DNA of 64,000 nt from Acidobacterium sp. S8 (GTDB lineage Bacteria; Acidobacteriota; Terriglobia; Terriglobales; Acidobacteriaceae). The notes below the pieces were generated by a model that was given only the letters and a program-made list of their open reading frames with translations, was not told the DNA's origin and made no database searches. Positions 36,727 through 45,985 of the stretch are shown piece by piece. The translations under genes were made by a program, and so were the position numbers. The stretch lies in the NCBI RefSeq assembly GCF_009765985.1, contig NZ_LMUM01000024.1:50104-114103 (forward strand), in the 5' to 3' direction. Within the stretch, counting starts at the first letter, position 1, and every line of letters begins with the position of its first letter.

Positions 36727-37490
36727 ATGGCGAAAGATCGTAGTGTCTCTACCAAGGCAATTCCGCCGTCGGCAAGAAAAGGCGGCGATGGGAGGAAATA
36801 GGAAATCTCATTCTATCGGCTCTTCCTCAAAAGGAAAGTGCGCAACTCTTTCCCATACTCGAATTCGTCCGCTTGAACCTTCACCATGTGATGCACGAGG
36901 CAGGTGAAGTTATCAAATCCACTTGTTTCCTGAACAGCGGGATGGCTTCCGTGCTCACAGTTATGCCGGATGGAAAAAGTGTTGAGGTTGGCTTAATAGG
37001 GAAAGAAGGTTTTGTTGGCACGCCGGTCGTCTTCGGATTCAGAACCAGTCCCCTTCGAGTGGTGATTCAGGCCGATGCAACGGGTTACCGGTTGGATGTG
37101 ACAACTCTGAGGAAATTCTTGGCGGAATGCCCGGAACTGGAAAAACAGATTCAGCGTTTTGCGATGGTCCTGGCGATGCAGTCAACCCAACTTGCTGCCT
37201 GCAATCGCTTGCATGAGGTGGAAGAGAGACTAGCCAGATGGCTCATCATGAGCCATGACAGGATTGGCGGCGTGACAATGCCATTGACTCAGGAGTTCTT
37301 GGGTCAGATGCTTGGCGCCCGCAGATCGAGTGTCAGTGTGGCAGCCAGTGTCTTGCAGAAGGCAGGAATGATTACGTACACGAGAGGAAACGTGACCATC
37401 CTGGATAAACCGAAGCTTACAGAAGCCGCCTGCGAGTGCTACGAGGTCATTCAACGGCAAAAGGCAAACTGGCAGGCGGAAACGAACTAA
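36727..37490 (+). pseudogene. Crp/Fnr-family regulator with apparent N-terminal frameshift
   Basis: From about 36798 one frame encodes a cyclic-nucleotide-like sensor (LILSALPQKESAQLFP, CFLNSGMASVLTVMPDGKSV, VGLIGKEGFVGTPVVFG), a dimer helix (EVEERLARWLIMSHD) and a winged helix (PLTQEFLGQMLGARRSSVSV). That frame has no ATG, GTG or TTG before TTG 36873, which would remove strand one of the sensor. A good start, ATG 36727 (MAKDRSVSTKAIPPS), lies in another frame, open to TAG at 36799; joining the two needs one frameshift near 36797-36800. Either the gene is damaged, the base is an error, or a short protein starts at TTG 36873. The remaining 200 residues are intact and the target is unknown. Confidence 0.75.
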
Positions 37491-37693
37491 GCGCAATTGC
37501 CTGACTGCGCGGTTTTTCTAGTGCTCTTCGATTCTGACTGATCCGGTCAACACCCTCCTGCGCACACCCCCTTGCGTCGATGCAGCCATTTCCCTATCAA
37601 ATGTCGCCTAGCCGACAGACGATTTCTTCAAATTCGGATTAGCATAACAATCTTGAAAGGCAGCAATTTCATTCAAACTCAGGGGCAGTCTCC

Positions 37694-37891
37694 ATGAACT
37701 CCAGTGGATGTGATAATGGATTTGCACATCGTCGGAATGCAGATGGCACCTTCGATTCCATCTGTCGGTCTTGCTATCAAACCATCAGTTCGGCACCCAG
37801 CGAATCAGAACTTGTACACGGAGAAGCAATGCATTCGTGTGCGGAAGTTACTGCTCACAGCAATGGCCACGCTGAATTGCTTCCTTGGTGA
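37694..37891 (+). CDS. Small Cys-rich protein, paralogue B
   Basis: ATG 37694; 65 residues. The core FAHRRNADGTFDSICRSCYQ (residues 10-29) and SELVHGEAMHSC match the protein at 35732 residue for residue at most conserved positions, including CxxC and HxC. A single small zinc-binding module is plausible. The short tail differs. No known family name can be assigned. Confidence 0.6.
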   Translation: MNSSGCDNGFAHRRNADGTFDSICRSCYQTISSAPSESELVHGEAMHSCAEVTAHSNGHAELLPW

Positions 37892-37955
37892 TTGCCGAAC
37901 ATGACCATCTCTGAAAAGTGAGTCGATATTGCGATGCTCGGGGGAGGTGCGCATC

Positions 37956-38189
37956 ATGATTGATCGCTGCTTCAATTCAGCCTGTAAGAAACGACTTTGC
38001 TATCTTCGTGACGGTCGGGTCGTGCGTGTCATCCGAAGTGAAAATGGCCATCTTCACGTAGAGCATTTCTGGCTGTGCGGGCCTTGTTATACGGTGTATG
38101 ATTTCGCATTTTCCGAAGAGGGCATCCCGTTCCTGAAAGCGCGATTGTCCGATACGTTTGAACACCTGCACGAAATTACCGCTGCATAG
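37956..38189 (+). CDS. Small Cys-rich protein with C-x4-C and CGPC motifs
   Basis: GGAGG eight bases upstream fixes ATG 37956. The 77-residue protein has CFNSACKKRLCYLRDGRVVR near the start and HFWLCGPCYTVYDFAF in the middle: two Cys pairs spaced as in a zinc ribbon. The C-terminal part is acidic and helical. Similar short proteins with a LEHFWLCGPC-like segment occur in Acidobacteriota genomes to my recollection, without assigned function. It follows paralogue B by 64 bases and may share a transcript. Confidence 0.65.
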   Translation: MIDRCFNSACKKRLCYLRDGRVVRVIRSENGHLHVEHFWLCGPCYTVYDFAFSEEGIPFLKARLSDTFEHLHEITAA

Positions 38190-38412
38190 CTTACGGAGAT
38201 TTCATATCGTTTGCTCCATCCGACAACAACTCGACGAAGGCATTGGGACTCTGAAGAGTCGCCTATCCGGTGCATCATCGCGATTAATGAAGCTATTAGG
38301 TGTGGACAAAATCGCATTCAATGTCGCCTGCGATGAGTGCATACAGATTCGGAGTGAACTTACGACTATGCGTCTGGAACTCCAGCGCCATCGATCAGAT
38401 CACGGCTGCTGA
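38158..38412 (+). CDS. Small helical protein ending HxxxHGC
   Basis: The frame gives LDEGIGTLKSRLSGASSRLM, then FNVACDECIQIRSELTTMRL and the end HRSDHGC. The pattern Cys, then R...L...R..L, then H...HGC recalls a short helical protein common in Acidobacteriota. The start is unclear: TTG 38158 overlaps the previous gene, and an ACGGAG at 38191-38196 points to a start near 38203, where no standard start codon is in frame. Confidence 0.4.
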   Translation: MNTCTKLPLHSLRRFHIVCSIRQQLDEGIGTLKSRLSGASSRLMKLLGVDKIAFNVACDECIQIRSELTTMRLELQRHRSDHGC

Positions 38413-38778
38413 CTACCGCGCTTCGTCTTCGCCAACCGCCTCCGCTGTACATCCGGTAAGTGTGACGGCCTGAGCGAAGTGCAAATCTTGTTTGTGACTC
38501 TCTCATCCGTTGCCATCGCCACGGCTTTCTTCAGCGACACATTCTTCGCCCGTTCGGCATCTGCCATGGAAATGTGAGCAGTGGGAAAGAAGGCATTACG
38601 TCAGAAGTCGCTGGCGCTCCTCCGAAGACTTACCGGACGTTCTGGGATTAACTGAATCGCCGGGATGCTGCGATCCGATTTTATCGCCAGATGGAAGGTC
38701 GGAGAGCATCCCGGTTACTTCAGGTAACTACTGAGATTGCGGATTCCATATCTTGGTTTGCCAAGCGAAGGCAAAACT
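38413..38778. other. Intergenic, nothing supported
   Basis: Short frames on both strands were read; none has protein-like composition or a ribosome site. Confidence 0.5.
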
Positions 38779-38985
38779 TTACTTGTCGCCGGGCCGATCC
38801 TCGGAGAAGGCCTTCGCGAATATCTCGATCCATGAGAGAAAAATCGTTACCGCGCAGCCTATTGCTCCCGTGAAGAACATGCCCTCAAGAACGTGGAATC
38901 CTATTGGAATAAGTTTGTCTGCCACTAGCCCAGCGAACTCCTCAGAAGTAGATGAGTCTACAGCAGCTTGCCTTACTGGTGTCAA
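38779..38985 (-). CDS. Small single-span membrane protein
   Basis: From TTG 38985 the 68-residue product has an acidic N-terminus (DSSTSEEFAGLVADKLIPIG) and one long hydrophobic helix (MFFTGAIGCAVTIFLSWIEI), ending in charged residues. No family recognised. The start codon is weak, and the frame opens only a few codons upstream, so the N-terminus may be truncated. Confidence 0.4.
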   Translation of the reverse strand: MTPVRQAAVDSSTSEEFAGLVADKLIPIGFHVLEGMFFTGAIGCAVTIFLSWIEIFAKAFSEDRPGDK

Positions 38986-39690
38986 TCCGTCTTCATTGTG
39001 CCTACTTGGTAACAGCCTTTCTTATGGATGCCTGAGTGATCCTTAGCAATATCCCTGCGTTCTCGATGTGATTCGAAGCGAAGACTTCCGTCAGTCAGCA
39101 GTTCTTATACAACTGCTGAACGGTACGTTAGATTTCGGGATTGAAGCCCTTATGTGTGCTTGACCTGCCGGTGAAAGGAAGTGAGCGGAGTTCGCTCGAG
39201 GGCGAGCCCTCGTTCGTCTCGCGCAGCTTCGAGGAAATGACGCGACGTTCTCCGCGGTCAGCTCACGACTTCCTGACAATCGCCGTGAGGCCAGATCTCC
39301 GGTACGCCGCCACCCGCCTCTGTAAGGTCCGAAAAGAAACTCCTGTCCCGGCGGCTATCAAATCCAAGCTTCTCGTCACCAGGTAGATCGTCTACGGTAG
39401 ACATACTATCTATGTATGCCGGCAATTGGAACTTGTCAAGTTGCCCTGCGATATTTGTCTCAAGTGATTCGCTGCAATGAAGAGCGATACACGGATAGTT
39501 GTTGGTGAAATAAAGTCGTGCCCAGATCGGAAAGAAGCGTCCATGGTCTACCCTCCGAGAATCTCCGTTGTTCCGAGCGCAAAGGAGGACGATAGTAGTC
39601 GTTAGAGCGGAGTCGTTGTGCTTGCCGCCATCCTGGGACACAAAGCCAATTTGTGTATGGCTCGATAAAGAAGTGGGTCCGCTTGGGCAC
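38986..39690. other. Intergenic, nothing supported
   Basis: About 700 bases between a small membrane protein gene and the 3' end of the GH15 gene. Open frames here (for example the minus frame 39258-39731) have mixed, non-homologous composition. I see no RNA gene or repeat. Confidence 0.5.
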
Positions 39691-41476
39691 CTAACTATGC
39701 GCCTGATGAGAAGCCAGTTTCCGGGCTGCATTTATGAGTGCGATATGAGAAAGGGCCTGCGGAAAGTTTCCCATAAACCGTCTTTGCTCGGGGTTGTACT
39801 CCTCAGACAGTAACCCTACGTCGTTTCGCTGACTGATCAGCTTTTCGAAGAGCCTTTCTGCATCTAGTAATCGTCCGGCCCCTACGAGATTCTGAACCAT
39901 CCAAAACGAGCAAGCGATAAAAGCCGATTCGCGATCTTTGCGTGAGCTTGGTGAAAAACGATAAATAAATCCGTCCCGACTGAGTTTCTTCTGGAGGACA
40001 TCCATTGTGCTCTTTACGCGCTCATCTTTGAAAGATAAAAATCCGAAGATCGGGAGCAACAACACCGAGGCATCCAAGACAGCCGAGTCGAAAGATTGCA
40101 CAAAGCTGCCGAGCTCACGGTTGAAGCCTCTCCGGCATATCTGACGATGTAAACGGTCGCGTATCGTCTTCCATTCGACAGATTTTTTCCCCTTCTTGCT
40201 TTCTACCCCATGATGGAGGGCTAGCCAACTTGCTTTCTACCCCATGATGGAGGGCTAGCCAAGCCATTGCCTTCGAGTAGGTATAGTGCTTTTTTTGATC
40301 GCGCTGCTCCCACAGTCCCGATGCGGGAAGGTGGCAAAGAGAAGCTACGCAGTCCGTGAGTTCCGTTTGCAGGTGGAAAAGGCGTTCATCCAGGCGCATT
40401 CCCGCCCGTTTCATGCCCACAATTGCGTCCGCCACCTCACCGTAGACATCCAGCTGCATCTGCTCCGATGCGCCATTTCCCATACGCACCGGCTGCGATC
40501 TTCGATATCCTTGCAACCATGGAAGCTCGCATTCCGGCAGATGGCGCTCGCCTCGCATCCCGTACATGATCTGTAAGCGTCGCGCGTCGCTCCCAATGGC
40601 CTGAAGAAGCCAGTTTTGCCAAGATCGAGCCTCCTCGTAATAGCCAACCGAAAGTAAGGATTCGAGCGTGAACGCCGCATCCCGGAGCCAGCAGTAGCGA
40701 TAGTCCCAGTTCCGGTCCTCGCCGAAATATTCTGGTAGTGATGTCGTGGGAGCCGCGACGATCCCGCCTGTAGGCCGATACGTGAGAGCCTTGAGCGTAA
40801 TCAGTGATCGTTCGACGGCATCCTGCCAAGGTCCCTCGTAGGTGTTCGAGGAGCACCAATCTCGCCAAAATTTTTCTGTTTGGTTAAATGCCTTTTGGAC
40901 ATTGATGCGCTTCGGTGGAGGTTCTTGGGCTCCAACATGAGTCAGAACAAAAGTACGATGTTGGCCTTGACTGAGCGTAAATTCGGCAGTTGCAATATCG
41001 CCCTTTGTCTCGATCTGTTCCTTGGTTCGCAGATAGGCAAAACCTGGACCGGCGGCGGCCGCCCAGCCATTGCGTTCGCGGGCGCCGGTCCATGGAATGG
41101 TGCGTCCATAATCAAAACGGATGCAGAGCTCCATCTGAACCTTTACGCTGCCTTCAAGACATCTCACGATTCGCACAATGTCCGAATGCGTTTCGCGCAC
41201 GGGCATGAAGTCTGTGAGTAGGAGGACGCCCGCTGCCGTCTCGAAACGGGTCTCTAGAATCAATGTATGCTCGCGATACTGCCGCGTGATTCTTCTGCAA
41301 CTGTTCTTTGGCGTAATCAGCCATCGGCCATTCTGCTCGGTGCCGATGAGCGCGGCGAAACATGCCGGAGAGGAAAAATCTGGCCAGCACAACCAATCGA
41401 TCGATCCATTCTTTCCTACCAGCGCTGCTGTCTCGCAATCGCCGATCAGAGCATAATTTTCGATCTCAAGAGCCAC
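39691..41476 (-). pseudogene. GH15 glucoamylase/trehalase, frameshifted by a tandem duplication
   Basis: The N-terminal 400 residues are normal GH15: IENYALIGDCETAALVGKNG, IDWLCWPDFSSPACFAALIG, APTTSLPEYFGEDRNWDYRY (substrate and catalytic region), LRDAAFTLESLL and YSKAMAWLALHHGVE. The frame then breaks at an exact 34-bp tandem duplication (40195-40262). Deleting one copy restores IRDRLHRQICRRGFNRELGS and joins the second half (SFDSAVLDASVLLLPIFGFL, YRFSPSSRKDRESAFIACSF, GLLSEEYNPEQ, GNFPQALSHIALINAA) into about 583 residues, normal for the family. Such enzymes hydrolyse glucosyl bonds in maltodextrin or trehalose. The glycogen debranching and GT4 genes lie at 53-57 kb. Confidence 0.9.
40195..40262. 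repeat. Two exact 34-bp tandem copies inside the GH15 gene
   Basis: Copy one 40195-40228, copy two 40229-40262, identical throughout (begin CTTGCTTTCTACCCC, end GGGCTAGCCAA). Since 34 is 33 + 1, the extra copy shifts the reading frame; loss of one copy by slipped-strand replication would restore it. Confidence 0.97.
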
Positions 41477-41587
41477 GCGCGCCTTCCTCGCTCATCCATC
41501 CCCAACACTCCGAAGCGTTAGATGCTATTTCGCTTGGTCCCGCCTGCATCTAACCTGTGGGACCGTATTGTTATGGAGATCAGTAGG

Positions 41588-42586
41588 ATGCTGTCAAATT
41601 TCACTGTGGTCATTACGGGAGCGTCAGCGGGGCTGGGACGAGCCATTGCTCATGAATTCGGCAACGCGGGTGCCAGCGTAGGCTTGATCTCGCGTGATCT
41701 ATAGGCACTCGAAGCAACAGCGGGGGAAGTTGAACGACTCGGAGGCACAGCAGCCACGTATGCAGCCGATGTGAGCGATGACCAGGCTGTCGAGGCTGCT
41801 GCAGCATCTTTTGAAGAACGTTTAGGTCCCATCGAAGTTTGGATCAACAACGCGATGGTGTCGGTATTCTCGCCTATCAAAGAAATGGACGCGGCTGAGT
41901 TCCGCCGTGTCACCGAGGTAAACTACCTTGGATATGTTCATGGCACGCTCGCCGCTTTAAGGCGAATGCTACCGAGAAATCGCGGCAGAATAATCCAGGT
42001 CGGCTCGGCTCTGGCAGTAAGAAGCATCCCTCTGCAGTCCGCTTATTGTGCAACTAAGCATGCCATCGTAGGGTTCACCGATTCGTTACGTTGCGAACTG
42101 ATTCACGATCGGAGCAATGTAAAGGCGGTCGTAGTTCATATGCCGGCGATGAATACACCTCAGTTCACTTGGGTAAAGAGCCGGCTTCCGAATTTGCCCC
42201 AGCCTGTACCTCCGATATACGAACCCGAGGTTGGCGCTCGCGTGATCTTGCGCGCTGCGCTCGCATCTTCGCCCCGGCGGGAGTACTGGGTCGGCGGGTC
42301 AACTGTAAAAGCCATCGTAGGACAGAAGTTCTTTCCTGGCTTGCTGGATCTCTATCTTGGAAAGGCGGGTTACAAAGCGCAGCAGCGCGAAGAGCCTGAT
42401 TCTCCTGACCGGCCAAACAATGTTTGGCATCCGGTCCCGACTACGCTCGGCGCGCATGGGCCATTTGATACGAAGTCACGGACGTTTAGCCTGGAAGCAC
42501 AAGTGTCGAAGCACCGAGGCTGGTTTGTATTGGGATGTGGTCTTCTGGGCGTCGCCCTTTGCGCTCGAAAATTCCTTAGAAATTAG
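41588..42586 (+). pseudogene. SDR oxidoreductase with in-frame TAG
   Basis: ATG 41588 (GGAG nine bases upstream) starts MLSNFTVVITGASAGLGRAI, an SDR cofactor loop. TAG at 41702-41704 interrupts SRDL-stop-ALEATAGEVERLGG, after which the same frame runs on to 42586 with INNAMVSVFSPIKEMD, SALAVRSIPLQSAYCATKHA (active-site YxxxK: YCATK) and a C-terminal hydrophobic segment (WFVLGCGLLGVALCARKFLR). A Glu or Gln codon to TAG change is the simplest history. Without the stop the protein has 332 residues, with a tail typical of membrane-anchored SDRs. It ends four bases inside the convergent GMC gene. Confidence 0.88.
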
Positions 42587-44277
42587 GCAATACGCGGGTT
42601 GCCCTTGAACCGAGTGTAAGGCGGACTCAGATCGTATCGAATCCCAGGTTCATTCAGGTCGCGGCGATTGGAATAAAAAATCGTCTCTCCCTGCTTGATC
42701 AAATAGTCCGCGGTTCTTGCGGCAAGGGCCTGTATGGTCAGGCCTGGATTCGCTGAGCCTTGTGTGGGCAGGATGCTTCCATCGCAGACAAACAGGTTCG
42801 GGATGTCGTGCGTGCGACCGAACTTATCGACGACCGACGTAGATGGATCGCTTCCCATTCGAGAAGCTCCGACTAGGTGAGCGAAGCGTGATTCCTGAAC
42901 CACCTGCGTTGCTCCCGCAGCCGCCATGATTTCCATCACCTTGTTTTTCCCAAACTCGATCAGCTTCTTGTCGTTGTCATGCAGATTGAACATGACCTTC
43001 GCGACTGGCAGACCGTGTTGATCCTTTTCTTCTGCCAATTCGACTCGATTGTCTTCCCAAGGCAGAATCTCTCCCAAGACTCCTAATGTCGCCCAGTGGT
43101 TGTAGTCCATCATGACTTGGCGCATACCCCATCCCCAGGCTCCCATGGCTGCGACCATCTGTTTTGCAAATGCAACCGGTAGTGGTCCCACTGTCTGCAC
43201 GGCAAAGCCGCGGGCAAAGTCTCGTCCGGGATCGGTCTCGTAAAACTCTTCACTCAGAGCGTGCGCTGGGGGCGCTTTATAAAGACGAATGAGCTCGTCG
43301 AATCTCCCGGCTACGACGTTTCCAGCCTGGGCCATGAGATATTTGCCAAGTGTCCCACTCGAATTCGCTAATCCATTACAATGGCCGGGGCATGCAGAGT
43401 TTAGGAGTAACCGCGGCGTCTCGATAGCATAGCCCGAAACAATCACTGCGCGGGCTCGCTGGAAGCGCTCTTTCCCTTCGCGATCGAAGTAAACGACCCC
43501 ATTCACTCGCCCATCGTCGCGCAGACTGATGCGCGAAGCCATCGCATATGCCCGAATCTCTGCGCCGTGGGAGATGGCGTCCGGGACGTGGGTAATCAGT
43601 GTGCTGGCTTTGGCTCCGACCTTGCAGCCCTGAAGGCAGAAACCTCGATAGATGCAATGCGGTCTGTCGCCATGCGAAGCAGAAAGAATTGCGACGGGCC
43701 CACCTGCGACAGATCGAATACCGAGGTTCGAGCAGCCACGAACTAATACATCGCCAACGCCGCCGAGAGGATGGGGTCCATAGGGATGACCGTGCGGATC
43801 GCCCCATGGAAACCAGGCAGGTCCTGCAACAGGAATTTCGCGCTCCAGCAGCTCGTAATAAGGCTTAAGATCCCAGTAGGAGATGGGCCAGTTGGCGCCC
43901 ACCCCGTCCTCGGAGTAGACCCGGAAATCGGAGGGATGAAAGCGCGGTACGAAGGCAGCCCAGTGAACAGAACCTCCGCCCACTCCCTTGCCGCTGTTGT
44001 TCGCACCAAGAGCAAGAGGATGCGTTCCGCCGGTGATACGCAGATCATTCCAATAGAGTTCGTGGGAGCCTTTCTCGTCGCTGACCCAATCTTTCTCCGT
44101 GTCCCAGAAGTGGCCTGCTTCCAACGCGACGACACGAAACCCTGCCCGCGCCAAGCGCTGCACCAGCACCCCGCCTGCGCTTCCCACGCCGACGATGCAA
44201 TAATCCACAATGTCACTCTCTTCGAATCGACGCATTGGCGATGGAAGCGTCTGCATGGGCCCAAGACGATGTGACAT
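42583..44277 (-). CDS. GMC-family oxidoreductase (gluconate 2-dehydrogenase-like large subunit)
   Basis: An FAD-binding Rossmann motif near the N-terminus (DYCIVGVGSAGGVLVQRLAR, ALEAGHFWD), the NNSGKGVGGGSVHWAAFVPR segment, a CXXGC-like Cys pair (YRGFCLQGCKVGAK), a GMC C-terminal domain (HLVGASRMGSD, FGRTHDIPNLFVCDGSILPT, NPGLTIQALAARTADYL) and 564 residues identify the flavoprotein. It oxidises an alcohol or aldonate, probably passing electrons to a quinone or cytochrome. Start ATG 44277 overlaps the stop of the small-subunit gene by one base, so they should be made together. No signal peptide is visible; export might rely on the partner. Confidence 0.9.
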   Translation of the reverse strand: MSHRLGPMQTLPSPMRRFEESDIVDYCIVGVGSAGGVLVQRLARAGFRVVALEAGHFWDTEKDWVSDEKGSHELYWNDLRITGGTHPLALGANNSGKGVGGGSVHWAAFVPRFHPSDFRVYSEDGVGANWPISYWDLKPYYELLEREIPVAGPAWFPWGDPHGHPYGPHPLGGVGDVLVRGCSNLGIRSVAGGPVAILSASHGDRPHCIYRGFCLQGCKVGAKASTLITHVPDAISHGAEIRAYAMASRISLRDDGRVNGVVYFDREGKERFQRARAVIVSGYAIETPRLLLNSACPGHCNGLANSSGTLGKYLMAQAGNVVAGRFDELIRLYKAPPAHALSEEFYETDPGRDFARGFAVQTVGPLPVAFAKQMVAAMGAWGWGMRQVMMDYNHWATLGVLGEILPWEDNRVELAEEKDQHGLPVAKVMFNLHDNDKKLIEFGKNKVMEIMAAAGATQVVQESRFAHLVGASRMGSDPSTSVVDKFGRTHDIPNLFVCDGSILPTQGSANPGLTIQALAARTADYLIKQGETIFYSNRRDLNEPGIRYDLSPPYTRFKGNPRIA

Positions 44278-45029
44278 CAGTGGCTGCCTCCGTGGCCGTG
44301 CAGTGATCCATGTTCAGGAGGAGCGCCCTCTTCATCTGGTTGAGAGACTGAATCGACCGGAGCATTCCACTCATAGCGCTGTTCATCCTTTTCCCAGGGC
44401 TCAGGCAGACCGTTCTCTAAACGCATGTATCCCCTCGGATACGCGGGTCCACCGAAACCTATTTCGTCCCACGCCCAGGGATGAGAGTAGTACGCCGTCA
44501 CGCAGTCTTCCATGAGCATGGCCCAGAAGCGATGTACTGGCATCTTTTGCCACACGGCGTTATCCGGATCAGGCTTTCCGTCATGCAGCGATTTCAAGAT
44601 CAGCTCTTGTCGATGCACGGTGAGAAGCGGAAAGGATTCTCCAAAGCGCTCTTGCGCCATCTCTTCAATAGCCTTCGCTGCGAGCCGGTATGCCTCCTGA
44701 TCCGGCGGCATATCCTCATAGCGAAAACCGTTGAGCGAATTCTTATCGAGACGTTCGTCGAGCGCAGGAAGAATGGGGATCGTCCGCCCTTCCGCGCGAT
44801 CGTCCTGAGGCATCACACGATCGATCACTGCTACAAACAACGCCGCTTCCTTTTCCGAGAAGAACCGAATACCTGACACTTTCTCGACCCGGTCGGTCAC
44901 CGTCTTCTGCGTCGCTTCGTCCCAGTTCTTCTTCTGGGCCATGCTGCTGTAGCCCTCGTAATAACCCGGTTGTTTGAGGTCTTTGAGCTCGCCGCCTGAT
45001 GCTCGGAACGGAAAAGATTTTCTTGTCAT
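44277..45029 (-). CDS. Gluconate 2-dehydrogenase subunit 3 family protein
   Basis: ATG 45029 has GGGAG seven bases upstream; the frame extends further upstream but overlaps the membrane-protein gene. The 250 residues show the family core: IRFFSEKEAALFVAVIDRVM, PALDERLDKNSLNGFRYEDM, AKAIEEMAQERFGESFPLLT, HRQELILKSL, DCVTAYYSHPWAWDEIGFGG and AYPRGYMRLENG. The tail is His/Gly-rich (HGSLHGHGGSH). Subunit 3 pairs with the GMC flavoprotein; many homologues have a Tat signal, which is not visible here. Confidence 0.88.
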   Translation of the reverse strand: MTRKSFPFRASGGELKDLKQPGYYEGYSSMAQKKNWDEATQKTVTDRVEKVSGIRFFSEKEAALFVAVIDRVMPQDDRAEGRTIPILPALDERLDKNSLNGFRYEDMPPDQEAYRLAAKAIEEMAQERFGESFPLLTVHRQELILKSLHDGKPDPDNAVWQKMPVHRFWAMLMEDCVTAYYSHPWAWDEIGFGGPAYPRGYMRLENGLPEPWEKDEQRYEWNAPVDSVSQPDEEGAPPEHGSLHGHGGSH

Positions 45030-45985
45030 CTTTTCTCCCTTCGGAGAAGACTGGCCATGAGGCCGAGAAATCCGCAGGCCGCGAACAGGAGCGGGGCGAA
45101 GATGGGAGGGCCATAGAGCGTGTTGTAGAGCGGTTTCTTTATGCCCGCTGGCCTCCGAACAATACCGCGCGCATGGTAGTAAAAACCGATACCTCCGTCG
45201 GCCAGGGCTAAAGCCGAAACGATCGGCAACACGGTATTCGCAATACGGCGGCTCTTCACCGCTCCCGCAGCTGCGACCATCACCAAAGGTGCCAAAATTA
45301 CCGGTGTCCACTGAGCCTTATAGCGAAAGTTGGTCTTGTAGTGAGAATAGAGAGCTTCAAAGCCACTGAAAAATGCCCATAAAACCGTTACGGCCGACAA
45401 GTGCTTTTGGAACCGTCCGTAACGCAGTTCAGTTCGCCAGTCGGAGCTTCCCGTTTCGACGATCTCATTGAAGCGCTCCCTGAGGCCATGAAGGTCTTCC
45501 TCGCGGCGCAGATACGATGCCATTAATCCCAGGTACGCGCTGGTTCCAAACAACAGTGGAGCGAAGATCGGCGGTCCCATCACGCTGTTCGTCACGGGGA
45601 GACTCCAGCCTCCAGGTTTTCGTGCCACGCCGCGAACGTGGAAGAAGAATCCAATGATGCCATCCGCGAGCGTCGCAACGCTGACCCAACGAAGAACGGT
45701 ACGGGCTGCTCTTCGATTGAAAGCTCCTAAGAGGCTGGCCCCCGCAAGGGCGCTACTCAGAACTACAGGTGTATACATAACCGGATTACTGTAGCTTCCT
45801 TTGTAATGCTCATATCCGACTTCGAGGCCGCTGGCTACACTGGTCGTGGCGACGATCAGGCAGAGGCTGCGCTGAAAACAGCCCTCCCGCAAATGTTCGA
45901 GAACCGTAACGGCAACGTTGGATATGGGAGCGGGCAGATTTCGATCGGCACTCCATTCGAGCGCCCCGGTCAGGACAAACGTCAT
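45026..45985 (-). CDS. Internally duplicated integral membrane protein
   Basis: Eight or so membrane helices arranged as two homologous halves: repeat one (about residues 38-165) has GLEVGYEHYKGSYSNPVMYT, GIIGFFFHVRGVARKPGGWS, VMGPPIFAPLLFGTSAYLGL; repeat two (190-317) has FEALYSHYKTNFRYKAQWTP, GIGFYYHARGIVRRPAGIKK, LYGPPIFAPLLFAACGFLGL. The GPPIFAPLLFG and FHxRG motifs are conserved in both, suggesting a pseudo-symmetric cofactor or proton site. ATGA overlaps link it to the genes on both sides. The N-terminal 25 residues before FQRSLCLIV are doubtful. Inference: the quinone- or heme-reducing membrane anchor of the GMC dehydrogenase. Confidence 0.75.
   Translation of the reverse strand: MTFVLTGALEWSADRNLPAPISNVAVTVLEHLREGCFQRSLCLIVATTSVASGLEVGYEHYKGSYSNPVMYTPVVLSSALAGASLLGAFNRRAARTVLRWVSVATLADGIIGFFFHVRGVARKPGGWSLPVTNSVMGPPIFAPLLFGTSAYLGLMASYLRREEDLHGLRERFNEIVETGSSDWRTELRYGRFQKHLSAVTVLWAFFSGFEALYSHYKTNFRYKAQWTPVILAPLVMVAAAGAVKSRRIANTVLPIVSALALADGGIGFYYHARGIVRRPAGIKKPLYNTLYGPPIFAPLLFAACGFLGLMASLLRREKR

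Noticed and set aside
39258..39731. 157-codon minus-strand frame downstream of GH15
   Set aside because: Overlaps the GH15 3' end in another frame; no family features or ribosome site.
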